Assembly: GCF_000426465.1 (NCBI RefSeq)
Contig: NZ_AUFK01000017.1
Location: forward strand, 189,044-253,043
From: Epilithonimonas caeni DSM 17710
GTDB lineage: Bacteria; Bacteroidota; Bacteroidia; Flavobacteriales; Weeksellaceae
Direction of reading: 5' to 3'
DNA: 64,000 bases
How positions within the stretch are numbered: position 1 is the first letter of the stretch; every line of letters starts with the position of its first letter. The notes under the pieces were generated by a model. It saw only the letters and a list, made by a program, of their open reading frames with translations, had not been told where the DNA came from and did no database searches. Shown here in pieces: positions 44,999-53,956 of the stretch. The translations under genes and the position numbers were made by a program.

Positions 44999-45349
44999 AT
45001 GGATACTCAAGATTATTTACAAGACCAATTGAAAATTTGTGAAAAGAATTCTCAAATTTCTGATGTAGTAGAGTTAAATACCGTAATTGCATTGGGTCGA
45101 AATTTTAATCCCAACATTCAAATAAATGGACTTAGACATCCCCGAACAAAAGGTTTAACTGGTTGGTATATTTGGTCAGGTGAGTTTTCTTATGCAGATG
45201 ATTTTTTTCAGCCTTCTCACGCCTATCATTTGTTGGAAGATGCTTCTTTTATAATTCAATATCTCGGGCTTCCGGCTGGTAATCGTTTTTTAATAGATAG
45301 TAACGGCTACGAGGATATTTGGTATGATGAAAGTTTGTTGGATGTATAA
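44999..45349 (+). CDS. Imm33-like probable immunity protein
   Basis: This 116-residue protein contains LTGWYIWSGEFSYADDFFQP, then FIIQYLGLPAGNRFLIDSNGYEDIWYDESLL. I associate this pattern (GWYIWSGE, LPAGxRFLID, YEDIWYDE) with immunity proteins of the Imm33-like group found beside polymorphic toxins. The family name is from memory and not checked. It starts 24 bp after the second DUF2019-like gene and belongs to the same immunity array. Confidence 0.68.
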   Translation: MDTQDYLQDQLKICEKNSQISDVVELNTVIALGRNFNPNIQINGLRHPRTKGLTGWYIWSGEFSYADDFFQPSHAYHLLEDASFIIQYLGLPAGNRFLIDSNGYEDIWYDESLLDV

Positions 45350-45394
45350 TCTTATAACTTTTAATTAATTTCAATCATCAACAATAAAATAACT

Positions 45395-45949
45395 ATGAAA
45401 ACAAAACTTCTTTTCTTGCTACTAATACAAATTATATTTGTTAGCTGTCAAAAAAAGGTTACTGATTTTAAGCTCGTAAGCTATGATATAAAATCAAACA
45501 ACGAACTGTCCATTAGTGCTTATACCACTTTGGACAAAGATGGAGTTCTAAATGTTTATCTTGATAGAGAAAGAGATAAAGTATATTATCAATATAAATT
45601 AAGCCAGAGTGAACTTGATGAAATCAATAGCTTATCAGATAAAAATTTGGATAAATATGTAATAAAAAAAGCGCTGGATGCAAATCAAGGTTATGCAGGC
45701 AGTAGAAATTACTTAAGTTTTAAGGTAAATGGAAAGGAAGACAAAATATGTTTTATTTTACCTTTTATGGATTCTGATTTTAAGAAGGTAATAGATTCGC
45801 TGGAAGACAAAATTTATTTGCAGGACGAATCTCAAAGAACTGAAGCATCTCCTATAGATTTCAAAAAAGTAGAAAAAGAAATCATTACACAGAACCAAAT
45901 TGATAATTATCTTCCAAGCAAGTCATTACCACCTCCTCCGATGCGATAA
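45395..45949 (+). CDS. Hypothetical lipoprotein
   Basis: This 184-residue protein has a lipoprotein signal peptide (LLLIQIIFVSCQKK). The body is a soluble, charged domain with beta-strand character, a Tyr- and Lys-rich middle and a Pro-rich C-terminus (LPSKSLPPPPMR). No family is recognised. It follows the immunity array by 45 bp in the same orientation; it might be a periplasmic immunity lipoprotein, but nothing in the sequence shows this. Confidence 0.65.
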   Translation: MKTKLLFLLLIQIIFVSCQKKVTDFKLVSYDIKSNNELSISAYTTLDKDGVLNVYLDRERDKVYYQYKLSQSELDEINSLSDKNLDKYVIKKALDANQGYAGSRNYLSFKVNGKEDKICFILPFMDSDFKKVIDSLEDKIYLQDESQRTEASPIDFKKVEKEIITQNQIDNYLPSKSLPPPPMR

Positions 45950-45977
45950 ATTTCATATATTTACAAAAAGCATAAAT

Positions 45978-46127
45978 ATGAAAGCAATAAAAATCTACAG
46001 TATTGTAGCAACATTGGTAATAGTTGGACTTTCAGTCTGGGTTTACTCAACTAAAAAAGAATTAAAAGAAACAGAAGAAGTTCTTGATCAATGCTCTGAT
46101 CGGTATTATCAGGAAATTAATAAGTAA
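45978..46127 (+). CDS. Small single-pass membrane protein
   Basis: A 49-residue protein, MKAIKIYSIVATLVIVGL and onward, with one N-terminal membrane helix (residues 6-25) and a short Lys/Glu coiled-coil tail ending CSDRYYQEINK. The ATG at 45,978 is preferred over an upstream in-frame ATG at 45,900 that overlaps the lipoprotein gene. A terminator hairpin follows immediately, so this is the last gene of the toxin/immunity transcript. Confidence 0.58.
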   Translation: MKAIKIYSIVATLVIVGLSVWVYSTKKELKETEEVLDQCSDRYYQEINK

Positions 46128-46130
46128 AAG

Positions 46131-46160
46131 AAATCCTAACAAATTAGTTAGGATTTTTTT
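46131..46160 (+). terminator. Intrinsic terminator of the toxin/immunity operon
   Basis: AAATCCTAAC (46131-46140) pairs with 46147-46156 across a 6-nt loop and runs into a T tract. It lies directly after the small membrane-protein gene and also converges on the HTH regulator gene. Confidence 0.8.
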
Positions 46161-46440
46161 ATTCGTCAATCTTATATTTATTAATATCGAAATCAAAGTC
46201 AAAAAGTTCTTTTGGGGTAATACCAAAAGCTGATGACATTTTCAACATCGTTTCTATAGTTGGATTGCCCTTTCCATTTTCAAATTTATTGTAATTGCTT
46301 GAATCGAAATTTGAATTCTGCGCAACCTCATCCATTGAGTTATATTTTGTAGCTCGAATCTTTTTCAAATTTTCTGAAAACTCAAGCATAAATAATCTTA
46401 AGACTTCTTTGCTATCCATAAATAATGTATTTATGGGCAA
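46159..46440 (-). CDS. XRE-family helix-turn-helix regulator
   Basis: This 93-residue protein carries a single HTH_3 domain: ENLKKIRATKYNSMDEVAQNSNFDSSNYNKFENGKGNPTIETMLKMSSAFGITPKELF, followed by an acidic tail. Met residues at positions 8 and 18 are alternative starts; the HTH begins only after residue 20. It is convergent with the toxin operon and divergent from the structured element and susC. A 16-bp palindrome 26 bp upstream of its start is a candidate autoregulatory operator. Confidence 0.85.
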   Translation of the reverse strand: MPINTLFMDSKEVLRLFMLEFSENLKKIRATKYNSMDEVAQNSNFDSSNYNKFENGKGNPTIETMLKMSSAFGITPKELFDFDFDINKYKIDE

Positions 46441-46466
46441 TTTTGGATTTTTGATTTGAAAATTCG

Positions 46467-46482
46467 TGGTAATATATTACCA
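46467..46482. promoter_or_regulatory. 16-bp perfect palindrome, candidate operator
   Basis: TGGTAATATATTACCA is perfectly self-complementary and lies between the divergent HTH regulator and the promoter of structured element 2. It is a good size for an XRE dimer site. No second copy was noticed nearby. Confidence 0.5.
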
Positions 46483-46504
46483 TACAATAAATAAAATTAC
46501 TATA

Positions 46505-46537
46505 TTTGTAAAATAAGTTACAGAATATGTAATTTTG
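46505..46537 (+). promoter_or_regulatory. Candidate Bacteroidetes promoter for structured RNA element 2
   Basis: TTTG (46505-46508), a 21-nt spacer and TAATTTTG (46530-46537) fit the Bacteroidetes consensus. Transcription would start about 30 nt before the structured element. TATATTTG at 46501-46508 is an alternative box. Confidence 0.5.
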
Positions 46538-46575
46538 CGATACTTCAAAGAATAATAGAAGCTATTGCTTAGAAT

Positions 46576-46715
46576 CTCAATTCGAAAACTGGTAATTTTA
46601 GTATACGAGACGATAAGCAGGAAGCTCACGACCTAGGCGTGGGCTCTCTTATCTGTATACAAGGTATACCAGTACCCCGAATTGGATAATGTAGAGTTCC
46701 ACGCCGTCTTTTTCC
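46576..46715 (+). ncRNA. Structured RNA element 2, homologous to element 1
   Basis: Nested stems: CAATTCG with CGAATTG (46578-46584/46678-46684), ACTGGTA with TACCAGT (46588-46594/46667-46673), GTATAC with GTATAC (46601-46606/46655-46660), GATAAG with CTTATC (46612-46617/46648-46653), and AGCTCACG with CGTGGGCT (46623-46630/46638-46645). The segment TATACCAGTA and the following TGT, AGTT, CACGC and TCTTTTT align with element 1, although the inner stems differ in sequence. Conserved shape with changed bases suggests a maintained RNA structure. Confidence 0.7.
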
Positions 46716-46805
46716 AATGCTGTTCGCTTTTCTACTTCTAAGCACCTTCCAAAAATAGTATCAGATTATATGATACAATGAGCTGTACAACTCATTGCGG
46801 CTTTT

Positions 46806-46907
46806 AAAGCTTTCTCGGGACACAATTTCATTCATATTAAATGGCTTTTAGGTGCCTTGCGGTTAACTAACGACTATCCCCTATCCAAAAGGCACTAAGA
46901 AAGTTTT
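46806..46907 (+). promoter_or_regulatory. Long-range paired structure in the susC leader
   Basis: AAAGCTTTCT (46806-46815) pairs with AGAAAGTTTT (46898-46907), enclosing a second stem GTGCCTT/AAGGCAC (46852-46858/46889-46895). No coding frame of note lies between 46,716 and 47,061. This would be a folded part of the susC 5' leader. The remaining leader (to 47,061) has a further imperfect hairpin at about 46,981-47,026. Confidence 0.4.
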
Positions 46908-47061
46908 GTTTTCAAATACCTGAATCCAGAAGTAATAATAACTAAAAAATGAAATAAAAAATAATCCTTATAAATAAGAAAGCCCTTCCCTATTCAGTTT
47001 GCAGACTTCAGGAAAGAGCTAGGTTTATCAAGGAGTTTAATCAAAAAACCCATACAAAACT

Positions 47062-50000
47062 ATGAAAAAATCCTATTCTAAAATAGGAAGCATTGGTATT
47101 GTCTTTTTGTTAACTGCATTATGCAGTAATGCAAAAGCACAAACCAAGACAGTGACCGGAACAGTTACTGTCGGCGAGAATCAGACACCACTTTCTGGAG
47201 TCAATGTATCTCAGGAAGGCAGTGATCAAGTTACACAGACCAATTCGAAAGGATTTTACATCTTACAAATAAACGGTGAAAATCCCATCATAATTTTCCG
47301 ACATCCTGAGTATGCAGAAAAAAGAATTACCGTAAATGGTAAAGCTGTTATTAATCTTTCATTAGATCAGAAAGTACAGGGCATTGAAGAAGTTGTTGTC
47401 AATGCCGGATATTATAAAGTAAAAGAGAAAGAAAGTACCGGTAGTATTGCAAAAGTTTCAGCGAAGGATATAGAAAATCAGCCTGTGACTAATGTTCTAT
47501 CTAGTGTTCAGGGACGACTTGCGGGTGTTACTATCACTCAAAATTCAGGAGTTCCCGGAGGTGGTTATGATATTCAAATAAGAGGTAGAAACAGTTTAAG
47601 AAACAAGGACAACAGCACAATTGATGGAAATCAGCCACTTTATGTGATCGATGGTGTTCCGATGGGTGGAGAAATGACATCACTCTATTCGACTGTTATT
47701 CTACCCGGAAGAAGTCTTAATCCTCTCAACAGCATCAATCCAAACGACATTGAAAAAATTGAAATTTTAAAAGATGCTGATGCAACAGCAATATATGGCT
47801 CCCGTGGTGCTAATGGTGTTGTTTTGGTAACTACTAAAAGAGGAAAGTCAAAACGACTGAATTTAAATTTTAATACATCCTATGGATTAAGTACAGTGAT
47901 TTCTAATCTCAATTTGATTAATACATCAGAATATTTATCTATGAGAAAAAAAGCATTTGAAAATGATGGAATCAGTACTTATCCTGCAACGGCTTATGAT
48001 ATCAATGGAACTTGGAATCAAGATAGATATACAAACTGGCCGGATAAATTAGTTGGGAACACAGCAGCTTTGTCAAACACACAATTATCATTAAATGGCG
48101 GTGGAGAAACAACCAATTTTTTATTGAGCCTTTCAAATAATGAGCAGACCACTGTTTTTGGGGAAGACTTTAAATACAAAAGCAAAAACATTTCCAGCCA
48201 TATCTCGCATCGATCTGCAGACAATAAATTTCAGATGAATATTGCCAATAGTTTTTCAATTCAGAAAAACAATGTCATTAGAACAGATATTACGAGGCAG
48301 GCGTACAATTTAGTTCCAAATGCACCTGAGCTTTACAATTCTGAAGGTGGATTAAACTGGCAGAATAATACATTTGCCAATCCTGTGGCAGCCTACAATA
48401 GCACCTATACAAATGAAAACAAGCAATTTCTTAATAGTATTACAACACAGTATGAGGTTTATAAAAACTTATTGCTAAAGCTTAATGGTGGATTTAACTA
48501 CCAGACATTTGAAGAACTTTCGTTACAGCCCAATACAATTTATAATCCGGCTTATGCTGCGGGTCAGTCAAGCGCAACTTCGACAGCATCTAAGAATAAT
48601 CAGGACAGATTTTCTTTCATCATTGAACCACAAATTAACTGGAATTACCAATCTGAACATCATAAAATCGATGCTTTGGCGGGAGGAACATTTCAAAGAG
48701 AGACAAACGAACAAGGGTCAATTGTAGGTGTAGGCTTTGAAAGTAATGCTTTTATAACAAATATCGGTGCTGCAAGAACAAAAACAGTTTCAGACCAAAT
48801 CACAAATGAATACAGATACGCTGCATTTTTTGGGAGGCTTAATTATCAATATTTAAATAAATATATAATTAATCTGACTGGCAGACGTGATGGAAGCAGT
48901 CGCTTTGGTCCAAATAAAAAGTTTGCCAATTTTGCAGCAGTTGGAGGAGCTTGGTTATTTAAAAAAGAAAAATTTGCCGAAAATCTAGAATGGTTAAGTT
49001 TTGGAAAGCTTCGCGGAAGTTATGGTACTGCAGGTAGTGACAACATTGGAGACTATCAATATTTAGATACTTATACTGTCTCATCATCATATATCTATAA
49101 TTCAGTTACAGGATTGATTCCGTCAAGACTCTATAATGGTAACTATAGTTGGGAAAAAACTAAAAAGCTAGAAGTTGCTTTAGAACTTGGGCTCTTCAAA
49201 GACCATATTAATATTACGACAGCTTGGTATAGAAATCTTTCTTCAAATCAATTGGTGGGCTACCAGCTGCCTTCAATCACTGGCTTTACAAGTGTATTGG
49301 CAAATCTTGATGCTACGGTCGAAAACAAAGGATGGGAATTTGAGTTGGCAGCTCAGCCACTAAAAACAGGGTCTCTTAAATGGGATACTAATTTCAACAT
49401 TAGTTTTCCAACAAACAAATTAGTTTCATTTCCGGGACTGGAAGGTTCAACGTATGCCAATCAATTTATCATTGGGCAATCTACTTCAATTATCAAATTG
49501 TATCAACTTGAAGGTATCGATCCTAAAACAGGAAAATACAGTTTTACTGATTTCAATGGAGATGGAAAGATATCTTCACCTGAAGATAACAAAGTTGCTC
49601 AGGACATAAGTGTAAAGTTCTTCGGTGGGTGGTCGAACAGTTTCAGATATAAAAATTGGGACGTTTCATTTTTGTTTCAGTTCGTTAAGCAAAAAAACAG
49701 AAATTACAACAGTATTATAACTGTTCCTGGCAGTATGAATAATCAGCCAGTCGAAGTTTTAGATGTCTGGTCAACGGACAACCCTACTGGTACATATATG
49801 CCATATACTTCCGGAGTAAACACGCTTCACACATTTTTTCAAAACAGTACAGCATCAGTGTCGGACGCATCATTTATCAGATTAAAAAATGTACAATTGG
49901 GATATCAGATTCCATTAAAAAACAGCGTCTTCAGAAATGTCAAAATATACATTCAAGGACAAAATCTTCTCACGGTAACCAAATATTTTGGTGTTGATCC

Positions 50001-50070
50001 TGAGTTTTTAGCACTGGGCTATCTGCCACCTCTGAAAACATACTCTTTTGGGTTACAGTTCAATCTTTAA
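47062..50070 (+). CDS. SusC/RagA-family TonB-linked outer-membrane transporter
   Basis: This 1002-residue protein has a signal peptide (TALCSNAKAQ), an N-terminal carboxypeptidase-regulatory-like domain (VTGTVTVGENQTPLSGVNVSQEG), a TonB box/plug region (ATAIYGSRGANGVVLVTTKRG) and a 22-strand barrel ending in FGLQFNL. It imports a large ligand across the outer membrane with energy from TonB. Its partner SusD follows at once. The downstream gene is a secreted S9 peptidase rather than a glycoside hydrolase, which points to a peptide rather than glycan ligand. A structured RNA and a long leader precede it. Confidence 0.95.
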   Translation: MKKSYSKIGSIGIVFLLTALCSNAKAQTKTVTGTVTVGENQTPLSGVNVSQEGSDQVTQTNSKGFYILQINGENPIIIFRHPEYAEKRITVNGKAVINLSLDQKVQGIEEVVVNAGYYKVKEKESTGSIAKVSAKDIENQPVTNVLSSVQGRLAGVTITQNSGVPGGGYDIQIRGRNSLRNKDNSTIDGNQPLYVIDGVPMGGEMTSLYSTVILPGRSLNPLNSINPNDIEKIEILKDADATAIYGSRGANGVVLVTTKRGKSKRLNLNFNTSYGLSTVISNLNLINTSEYLSMRKKAFENDGISTYPATAYDINGTWNQDRYTNWPDKLVGNTAALSNTQLSLNGGGETTNFLLSLSNNEQTTVFGEDFKYKSKNISSHISHRSADNKFQMNIANSFSIQKNNVIRTDITRQAYNLVPNAPELYNSEGGLNWQNNTFANPVAAYNSTYTNENKQFLNSITTQYEVYKNLLLKLNGGFNYQTFEELSLQPNTIYNPAYAAGQSSATSTASKNNQDRFSFIIEPQINWNYQSEHHKIDALAGGTFQRETNEQGSIVGVGFESNAFITNIGAARTKTVSDQITNEYRYAAFFGRLNYQYLNKYIINLTGRRDGSSRFGPNKKFANFAAVGGAWLFKKEKFAENLEWLSFGKLRGSYGTAGSDNIGDYQYLDTYTVSSSYIYNSVTGLIPSRLYNGNYSWEKTKKLEVALELGLFKDHINITTAWYRNLSSNQLVGYQLPSITGFTSVLANLDATVENKGWEFELAAQPLKTGSLKWDTNFNISFPTNKLVSFPGLEGSTYANQFIIGQSTSIIKLYQLEGIDPKTGKYSFTDFNGDGKISSPEDNKVAQDISVKFFGGWSNSFRYKNWDVSFLFQFVKQKNRNYNSIITVPGSMNNQPVEVLDVWSTDNPTGTYMPYTSGVNTLHTFFQNSTASVSDASFIRLKNVQLGYQIPLKNSVFRNVKIYIQGQNLLTVTKYFGVDPEFLALGYLPPLKTYSFGLQFNL

Positions 50071-50080
50071 AAAATTTGAA

Positions 50081-51454
50081 ATGAAAACAATTACAAACAT
50101 TACTATATTATTATTCTCACTATTACTACTCAATCTGATTTCTTGTGAAGAGATGCTGGAAGTTGATGTACCGGAAAATCAAATTGATAAAAACAATGTT
50201 TTTCAGGACACTCAAACAGCAAATTCCGCATTATCGGCATTATATTCGAGTTTACGAGATAATTCTCTACTGGCAGGTGATAAGATGGGATTATTTTTGA
50301 GCAATTATACAGATGATCTCACTTGTTATGCAACTACCGCAACAAATGGAATCTATGAAATTTCACAAAATCAACTCATTTCCAGCAATGCTGCAGTTTA
50401 TTCACTGTGGTCAAATACATATCAACAAATCTATTTCTCCAATTCTATCTTAGAAGGTCTTGAAAAATCATCAGGAATTTCAAACACAGACAAAAGAAGA
50501 ATGAAAGGTGAAGCATTACTGATACGCTGTATTTTATATTTCTATTTACAGCAAATATATGGAGATATTCCTTATTTAACTACAACTGATTACACTGCTA
50601 ACAACACCTCATCAAAATTGAGTTCTGATGATGTTCTTGTTCGACTTGAAAACGATTTGAACGAATGTTATATATTATTAGCAGACGAATACAGTAACTC
50701 CGAAAGAATTTTTGTCAATCGTAAAGTTGCAGAACTGATGATGGCAAAGGTATATTTTGCAGAGCAGAGACCAGCCGATGCGGAAGCTAAATTAAAATCA
50801 ATAGCTCAAAGTTCTCTTTATACTTTCGAAACTGACATTGCTAAAGTCTTTCAAAAGTCAGGAAAACATATTTTGTGGCAATTAAAACCTAAAAATTCAG
50901 GAGATGCAACAAAAGAGGCAAGTTTATATTATTTCACAGGTGCAGCACCTTCGAGCTACGCACTATCGACATCTCTTATGTCCTCCTTTGCATCATCGGA
51001 TTTCAGAAAATCGAACTGGATGGCAGTAATTACTGTGGGCGCAAACACTTGGTATAGAGCCGATAAATATAAAAATCGCTCAAATAATACCACAGAGTAC
51101 TCCATTGTTTTCAGGCTTGAAGAAGTTTACCTACTATTATCCGAAAGCTTGGCAAAACAAAACAAACTCAATGAAGCACTGCTATATTTAAATGCTACAA
51201 GACAACGTGCTGGACTTTCGGCGGTAACTTCAGGCATTTCACAGTCTGATTTAATTACTGAAATCGCAAGTGAGAACCGTAGAGAATTCTTTACAGAGAT
51301 GGGGCATCGTTTCTTTGATCTCAAAAGGAATAACAATTTAAATTCTCTTATTTCCTCAAAACCTAATTGGCAGACTAATCATCAACTGTGGCCAATTCCT
51401 CAAAAAGATCTTGAACTAAATTCAAATTTAAATCCCCAAAATCCAGGTTACTAA
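50081..51454 (+). CDS. SusD/RagB-family surface lipoprotein
   Basis: This protein of 457 residues from the chosen start has a lipoprotein signal (LLLLNLISCEEML). SusD features follow: a TPR-like helical core (YFYLQQIYGDIPYLTTTDYT, KVAELMMAKVYFAEQR) and the C-terminal SusD signature RREFFTEMGHRFFDLKRNN. SusD caps the SusC barrel and binds the ligand. The ATG at 50,081 is chosen because an earlier in-frame ATG lies inside susC and would add residues before the signal peptide. The stop codon overlaps the next ATG by one base (TAATG). Confidence 0.93.
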   Translation: MKTITNITILLFSLLLLNLISCEEMLEVDVPENQIDKNNVFQDTQTANSALSALYSSLRDNSLLAGDKMGLFLSNYTDDLTCYATTATNGIYEISQNQLISSNAAVYSLWSNTYQQIYFSNSILEGLEKSSGISNTDKRRMKGEALLIRCILYFYLQQIYGDIPYLTTTDYTANNTSSKLSSDDVLVRLENDLNECYILLADEYSNSERIFVNRKVAELMMAKVYFAEQRPADAEAKLKSIAQSSLYTFETDIAKVFQKSGKHILWQLKPKNSGDATKEASLYYFTGAAPSSYALSTSLMSSFASSDFRKSNWMAVITVGANTWYRADKYKNRSNNTTEYSIVFRLEEVYLLLSESLAKQNKLNEALLYLNATRQRAGLSAVTSGISQSDLITEIASENRREFFTEMGHRFFDLKRNNNLNSLISSKPNWQTNHQLWPIPQKDLELNSNLNPQNPGY

Positions 51455-53946
51455 TGAGATCATTTAAAAATATAATAATTTTACTGTTACTTGTAGGGAT
51501 TTCTTTTTGTCAAGGTCAAACGTTGAGAGGCACATTAGAAAAAAAAATGGCTCAGCAATATCGAATAAAAATTCTTGCGATGTCTCCAAAGGGAAACTGG
51601 GTTATAGCAGGAAAACATTATGATATTAACAAAGATACTATTGAAATTTTTTCAACAAAGAATAAAATTCAAAAACCTCATCTGTTAACGAAAACCTTAG
51701 ATATTCCAATTTTTTTACAAGAAGAAGCTGTGGTAGCATTGGCAAAAGATAAAGCTGTCTTAGTTAGTCTGAATGATAGAAGACAGAAGGTTTTTGACAA
51801 TATTAAAAGAGTTTTTGCGTCTTCAGACACAGGAACTTTTGCATTACTAAACACTGCCGATAAATTGTCTGTCTATAATAACAAAGGGGCATCATACTAC
51901 GAAATAGATAGTGTAGTCAATATTACGAAAGATAATGTAAGTAAAATTTTTGTCGTAAGAAAGGGTGAAAATAAATACGAAATCTACGACACTTCTTCCC
52001 AAAATAAAAAAAAGATCTACGAGAGCCCTGTGCTTATCAAGAGAATTGAAATAAGTGATTCAAAGAAAACACTTTATATAATTGAACAAAACAGTACTGA
52101 TAAAACGGAAAGTTTAGTTTTATTAGATATCAAATCTGGCAATATCTCAAAACCAATTTTACAAGATATAGATACTGGAGATTACATTGTAGTTAGTGAA
52201 ATGAATGAAGAAGGAAAGTATTTTGTAAATGGCCAAACGAAGATACCAAAAAACAAAAATGTCGAAATATGGTATGGAAATGATGGTGATTTAAGCAAGC
52301 ATGACACTGGTTTTGATCCAATTGACAAATATTGGATAATTACAAACAATAATCATGTAAGCGCAATTGATAATAAAGATTCGAAAAAGATTTTTTTATC
52401 TGGCAGTGATAAATATCTTTTCGCTTTTAAAAGAGGAAAACTTCAAAATTATACAGTAGATAATCAAAATATTGATTTACAGATTTTAGATACTCAGAAT
52501 AATACAGCCAAACCCTTTGATATTGTAAAAAGTGCATATTTCACTCTATCCAAAGATGGAGAATTTAGTATTTACAGAGACTTGCAGGATAAATGGGTGT
52601 TATGTAATCTTTCTACGATGAAAAAAGGATATATTCAAGATCACAGTCTGCAAAATCCTGTTTTTAGTAAAGACGCGTCATTAATTTACTTTGATTCTCA
52701 AAAAGGTATTTTCGTTTATAATATTCAGAAGGATAGACTGATCAAAATTAGCGAAAATCTAAGTAAAAAAGTTAAAATTTTGAATAAAGAGAGTCTACCA
52801 TTAATTGGGAGCTATTTCAAGATTTACAGATCGTACCTAAAGAATGATAATTCAGTTTTAATAAAAGTCAGAGATGACGAAGAAAACAAAACGTCATATT
52901 ATACCATTGTAAATAAAGATTTAAAATCAATAATAAAATCCTCAGAAAATTATATTAGAGATTTCTACTACAACAGAAACGCAAATTTTTTTGCTTATAC
53001 ATTAGAAAATTACAACAAACCGATGTCTTTATATTACGTTGATGATCATAAAAAAGAACCAATAATTCTTTTAACCAATGAAAATCGAGATGCTGCAGTA
53101 AAGAATCTTAAAATTGAAATAATAAATTATATTAATTCGGATTATCAGAAGTTGAAGGGTATTTTATATTACCCAACTAACTTTGAGCCTAAAAAAAAAT
53201 ATCCTATGATTGTAAGAATTTATCAAATTCAGAATGATTCGGCAAATCAATATGATATTATAGGCTATAATAATCCTGCTTCTTTTGATTTGAGAACTTT
53301 ACTTGACCAAGGCTATTTCGTTTATTTACCCGATATTGTATTTGGTCCAAAAGGAACAGGTCTTTCAGCATTAGACTGCGTCAATAAAGCATTGGATACA
53401 ATTCAGAACAGACCGTATATTGATCAGTCGAAAATCGGATTAACAGGGCATTCCCATGGGGGATATGAGACAAACTTTATTGCTACACATTCAAACCGTT
53501 TTGCAGCGTATTTATCTGGTGCTGGTAATAGTGATATTGTACGTTCCTATTTTTCTTACAATTATAATTTCCACAGCCCATTTTACTGGCAATATGAAAA
53601 TGGACAATATGAATTGAAATTTCCTTTCAGTGAAAACAAAAAATTGTACTTTGACAACAACCCCATTTATAATGTTGAGAAAGTGAATGCGCCCATTCTT
53701 TTATGGGCTGGTAAAAAAGACGAAAACATAAAATGGGATCAGGTCATGGAATTTTATATTGGGTTAAAAAGGAATAATAAAGATGTTATAGCTCTGTTTT
53801 ATCCAAATCAGGGGCATAATCCAAGTTTTAATTCAGAGGATAGAAAAGATCTTTATTATCGAACATTAGAATGGTGGGATTATTTTTTAAAAGATAAAAC
53901 AAACATAGATTGGATTAACAAACAAATGAAAAAGGATGCTTTATAG
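51454..53946 (+). CDS. Secreted S9-family (prolyl-oligopeptidase-like) peptidase
   Basis: This 830-residue protein has a signal peptide (LLVGISFCQGQ) and a long N-terminal beta-propeller-like region (about 30-560). The C-terminal alpha/beta-hydrolase domain has the nucleophile Ser667 in LTGHSHGGYETNF, an Asp in WAGKKDENIKWD and a His in YPNQGHNPSF. S9 peptidases cleave short peptides, often after Pro. It is translationally coupled to susD by a one-base overlap, so peptide capture by SusCD and hydrolysis in the periplasm or at the surface are probably linked. Confidence 0.9.
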   Translation: MRSFKNIIILLLLVGISFCQGQTLRGTLEKKMAQQYRIKILAMSPKGNWVIAGKHYDINKDTIEIFSTKNKIQKPHLLTKTLDIPIFLQEEAVVALAKDKAVLVSLNDRRQKVFDNIKRVFASSDTGTFALLNTADKLSVYNNKGASYYEIDSVVNITKDNVSKIFVVRKGENKYEIYDTSSQNKKKIYESPVLIKRIEISDSKKTLYIIEQNSTDKTESLVLLDIKSGNISKPILQDIDTGDYIVVSEMNEEGKYFVNGQTKIPKNKNVEIWYGNDGDLSKHDTGFDPIDKYWIITNNNHVSAIDNKDSKKIFLSGSDKYLFAFKRGKLQNYTVDNQNIDLQILDTQNNTAKPFDIVKSAYFTLSKDGEFSIYRDLQDKWVLCNLSTMKKGYIQDHSLQNPVFSKDASLIYFDSQKGIFVYNIQKDRLIKISENLSKKVKILNKESLPLIGSYFKIYRSYLKNDNSVLIKVRDDEENKTSYYTIVNKDLKSIIKSSENYIRDFYYNRNANFFAYTLENYNKPMSLYYVDDHKKEPIILLTNENRDAAVKNLKIEIINYINSDYQKLKGILYYPTNFEPKKKYPMIVRIYQIQNDSANQYDIIGYNNPASFDLRTLLDQGYFVYLPDIVFGPKGTGLSALDCVNKALDTIQNRPYIDQSKIGLTGHSHGGYETNFIATHSNRFAAYLSGAGNSDIVRSYFSYNYNFHSPFYWQYENGQYELKFPFSENKKLYFDNNPIYNVEKVNAPILLWAGKKDENIKWDQVMEFYIGLKRNNKDVIALFYPNQGHNPSFNSEDRKDLYYRTLEWWDYFLKDKTNIDWINKQMKKDAL

Positions 53947-53956
53947 CATCCCTTTT

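Noticed and set aside
45900-45977. Upstream start for the small membrane protein
   Set aside because: It would overlap the end of the lipoprotein gene and put about 26 extra residues before a good N-terminal membrane helix.
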